NCBI GenBank assembly: GCA_025936205.1 | Contig: JAICTU010000001.1 | Location: 4,696-68,695, forward strand | Source: Polyangiaceae bacterium | GTDB taxonomy: Bacteria; Myxococcota; Polyangia; Polyangiales; Polyangiaceae | DNA: 64,000 bases | Direction of reading: 5' to 3' | Shown here: positions 61,935 through 64,000 of the stretch, piece after piece | Position numbering within the stretch: position 1 is the stretch's first letter | Layout: the number at the start of each line of letters is the position of its first letter | The notes under the pieces: generated by a model | The model's input: only the letters and a program-made list of their open reading frames with translations | What the model was told of the DNA's origin: nothing | The model's database searches: none | Position numbers and translations under genes: made by a program

Positions 61935-64000
61935 TCACCAGTCGACGCGCACGCGCATGCCAGCGACGCGAGGCGGGTTGTAGTAGCGAATGTTCGTCGC
62001 GAACGTCGACACGATTGGCGTTGCGTACGCAATGTCGAACAGGTTGTTGACGAAGGCGGAGAGGCTGAGCCGCCCGTCGGGGTGCTTCCAGCCGGCACCG
62101 ACGTTGATGACGGTATACGTCGGCACGATGTCCGTGAAGCGCTGCACGTTGTCCAATGCGATCTGATAGTTCGGGTTGGCCAAGTCGAAGGCCGGCGCCG
62201 GCTTCACGAGGTGTTTGCCGTCACCGTTGTACACGGTCATGTACTGAGTGCCGCGGGTCTGGCCCTGGATGATCCAGTCGAAGGTGCCCACCGTCGAGAA
62301 GATCAGCTGTGAGAGCTGATAGTTCAACGTGAAGGGCGAGGTGCGCGGCAGCCAGTTGCCGCCCAGATCCACCGAGGCGTTCGCCGAGCCGAAATTGAGG
62401 CGGCTGTCGTTCACGACCGTGCCGTCGGTGAAACGCGCGTCCATCAAGAGCACGTGCAGCCCCGCCTGCAAGCCCGCGGGCAGCTCGTAGGTCGCGTCGG
62501 CGTCGAGCCCGAAGACGTCGGTGCGCTTGTCGGCGTTCTGGCGCACGGCGCTGGTCGGCGGAATGTTGTTGTCGGTGGGATCGTCGTCCTTCACCACCGT
62601 GACGACGGTCTGGAACTGCATGCCCGTGTACGCGAAGTAGAAGGCTGACGCGTTCAAACGCAGCTTGCGGTTGAAAAGCAGGTTCTTGGAACCGAGGTCG
62701 ACCGCGTACACGCTCTCGGGGCCGTACTCCGAGTTGTACACGGGCACGTCGGCGAAAGACTGGGTGTCGTTGAAGCCCGCCGCTTTGTGGCCCGTGCTGA
62801 CGGTGAGGTACAGCAGGTTGTCCTTCTGCAGGTCGTATTCGACGCCGGCACGCCAGTCCAAGAAGTTGTTGTCTACCGAGTTGTTCTGCGGGACCCAGTT
62901 GAAGATGTTGGCAGGGAGGTCCCGCGCACCGGCAGTGCAACGCCAGTTGCCGTCGGCGTTCAGCTGGATGCGCGCGTCGCCTGGCTGTGGGTCGTTGCAG
63001 ATCGCGATCGGCAGCTCGTCGCGCGCTCCGAAGCTCTTGATGCCGTCGAGGAACAGGTTGACGCGCGCGTCGACGCTGTCGTCCGGACGCGAGTACGTCG
63101 GTCGATCGAGGAGCTTGTAGCTGAAGCCTTCCGTGCCGAAGCGGCCGCCCGTGGTGCCCGGCGTCACACCGGGTATAGGTTCAGTCGGAGTCGGCAAACC
63201 CGTCCACTGGCCCCAGAAGCCGTTCTTGCGGTCCTTGTGATCGTGGGTGAGGCGCAGGCCGCCGAGCACGCGAAAGTCCGAGGAGACGTCGAACGTGGCG
63301 TCCGCGTAGCCCGCCGCGGACCAGCCGATCGTGTGCGGCATGGTGAACTCGCCGCCCGCCGAGCCCGTGACGGGGTCGTTGTTCTGACCGAGGGAAGTGC
63401 CTTGATCCTCGTAAAAGATGAAGCTGCCAACGGTCCAGCGCAGGCGCGAATTGTCCGGGGCGAAGGCTCGCAGCTCACCGATGTAGGAGTCGGAGGTGAG
63501 GTGCCACTGGTTGGCGGGGCCATACACGTCTGGACTGATCGTGGAGAGGTCGAGCTCCGGCACGACCTGGATCGTGTTCGTGGGCGCGCTCAGCTGCTTG
63601 TAGTCGAGGTGCCGGTAGCTCGCGAGCGCCTCGAACTGCACGTCGCCCGCATCCAGGTTCGCCGCAAAGCGCACGCCTTGATGGCTGCTGTCGAGCGAGG
63701 GCTGTATGCCGCGCAGGTACACACGGCGCGGATTCTCTACGTCGTTGGGATCGAAGGGAATGGGGATGGTCGGGTCGGGGCCCGGGCGGGTCAGCGCTGC
63801 CTGGGCGTTGGCACCGACGACGCCGGTCCCCCCCTCGTGCAAGAAGTCGTACGCCAGCGTCAAGCTCAGCGGGCGGATGGGCACGTATTTGAGCGTGGCA
63901 CGCAGCGCATAGTCGTTCTGCGACTCCGGCGCGCGCAGGTCGTAGACCGGGCCCGCGTTCTGCACATACGGGTCGTGCACCTCGTAGCGCCCGGCCACGC
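61935..64000 (-). CDS. TonB-dependent outer-membrane receptor, C-terminal part (5' end outside window)
   Basis: The frame is open from the right edge to a stop at 61935-61937, with about 688 codons visible; the signal, TonB box and plug lie outside. The visible part is the beta-barrel: alternating strands such as LSLTLAYDFLHEG, RWTVGSFIFYEDQG, DFRVLGGLRLTHDHK, NLLYLTVSTGHKAAGF and KLRLNASAFYFAYTGMQFQ. It also has TFDWIIQGQTRGTQYM and a terminal RVRVDW with C-terminal aromatic. The GHKAAGFND motif is typical of siderophore and related receptors. The substrate (iron complex, vitamin or glycan) cannot be told from this part. Confidence 0.92.
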   Translation of the reverse strand, partial: VAGRYEVHDPYVQNAGPVYDLRAPESQNDYALRATLKYVPIRPLSLTLAYDFLHEGGTGVVGANAQAALTRPGPDPTIPIPFDPNDVENPRRVYLRGIQPSLDSSHQGVRFAANLDAGDVQFEALASYRHLDYKQLSAPTNTIQVVPELDLSTISPDVYGPANQWHLTSDSYIGELRAFAPDNSRLRWTVGSFIFYEDQGTSLGQNNDPVTGSAGGEFTMPHTIGWSAAGYADATFDVSSDFRVLGGLRLTHDHKDRKNGFWGQWTGLPTPTEPIPGVTPGTTGGRFGTEGFSYKLLDRPTYSRPDDSVDARVNLFLDGIKSFGARDELPIAICNDPQPGDARIQLNADGNWRCTAGARDLPANIFNWVPQNNSVDNNFLDWRAGVEYDLQKDNLLYLTVSTGHKAAGFNDTQSFADVPVYNSEYGPESVYAVDLGSKNLLFNRKLRLNASAFYFAYTGMQFQTVVTVVKDDDPTDNNIPPTSAVRQNADKRTDVFGLDADATYELPAGLQAGLHVLLMDARFTDGTVVNDSRLNFGSANASVDLGGNWLPRTSPFTLNYQLSQLIFSTVGTFDWIIQGQTRGTQYMTVYNGDGKHLVKPAPAFDLANPNYQIALDNVQRFTDIVPTYTVINVGAGWKHPDGRLSLSAFVNNLFDIAYATPIVSTFATNIRYYNPPRVAGMRVRVDW

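Overview
The window is high-GC DNA from a myxobacterium, most likely of the Sorangium/Polyangium type (order Polyangiales). Evidence: very strong G/C bias at third codon positions; many lipoproteins with long Gly/Ala/Ser/Pro-rich linkers after the lipobox; a MYXO-CTERM-like C-terminal sorting tag; Cys-rich secreted repeat proteins; eukaryote-type Ser/Thr kinases; tandem hybrid histidine kinases; and DUF1552/DUF1592 outer-surface protein pairs. The species cannot be fixed from the sequence alone.

Layout. (1) 0-26 kb is a plant cell-wall (arabinoxylan) degradation island. It carries a ThuA-like lipoprotein, GH10 xylanase, CE1-type esterase, GH39 with a MYXO-CTERM tag, GH51 arabinofuranosidase, a six-gene run (Cys-rich lipoprotein, GH54, lipoprotein, outer-membrane barrel, GH39, GH54), a GH16 enzyme with an AraC regulator, and a third GH39. 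A GH5 enzyme lies at 34 kb. Nearly all are predicted lipoproteins, so the system looks like surface-attached digestion rather than a SusCD-type locus. (2) 26-31 kb holds a NarK-type transporter, a luciferase-like flavin monooxygenase, a fusion of an asparaginase-II-like domain with a kynurenine formamidase domain, and convergent tryptophan 2,3-dioxygenase. The first two steps of the kynurenine pathway are therefore present in an unusual setting. (3) 32-50 kb is signalling and surface genes: two Ser/Thr kinases, two hybrid histidine kinases behind an acyl-CoA dehydrogenase, MYG1, a VWA lipoprotein, a TetR-like protein, and a TPR/Cys-rich cluster. (4) 50-54 kb has housekeeping and orphan genes (Maf, DUF2892-like, a GspG-like pseudopilin, an LRR-like lipoprotein, an HCCA isomerase). 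(5) 54-59 kb is a DUF1552 / nucleoside-hydrolase-like / DUF1592 operon. (6) 59-64 kb has an S66 peptidase, a Gly-rich RRM protein and the 3' part of a TonB-dependent receptor.

Not explained by ordinary genes are: three copies of a roughly 50-bp intergenic hairpin element with a fixed architecture (2.1, 31.2 and 44.6 kb); a similar A/T-containing element upstream of the GH10 and GH16 genes; and several gene remnants. In two of the remnants (a serine hydrolase and an MFS transporter) only the two ends of the gene remain, joined out of frame. In a third place a DUF1592 gene runs out of frame into a Vgb-type propeller. These are either real internal deletions or assembly errors, and read-level checking would tell which.
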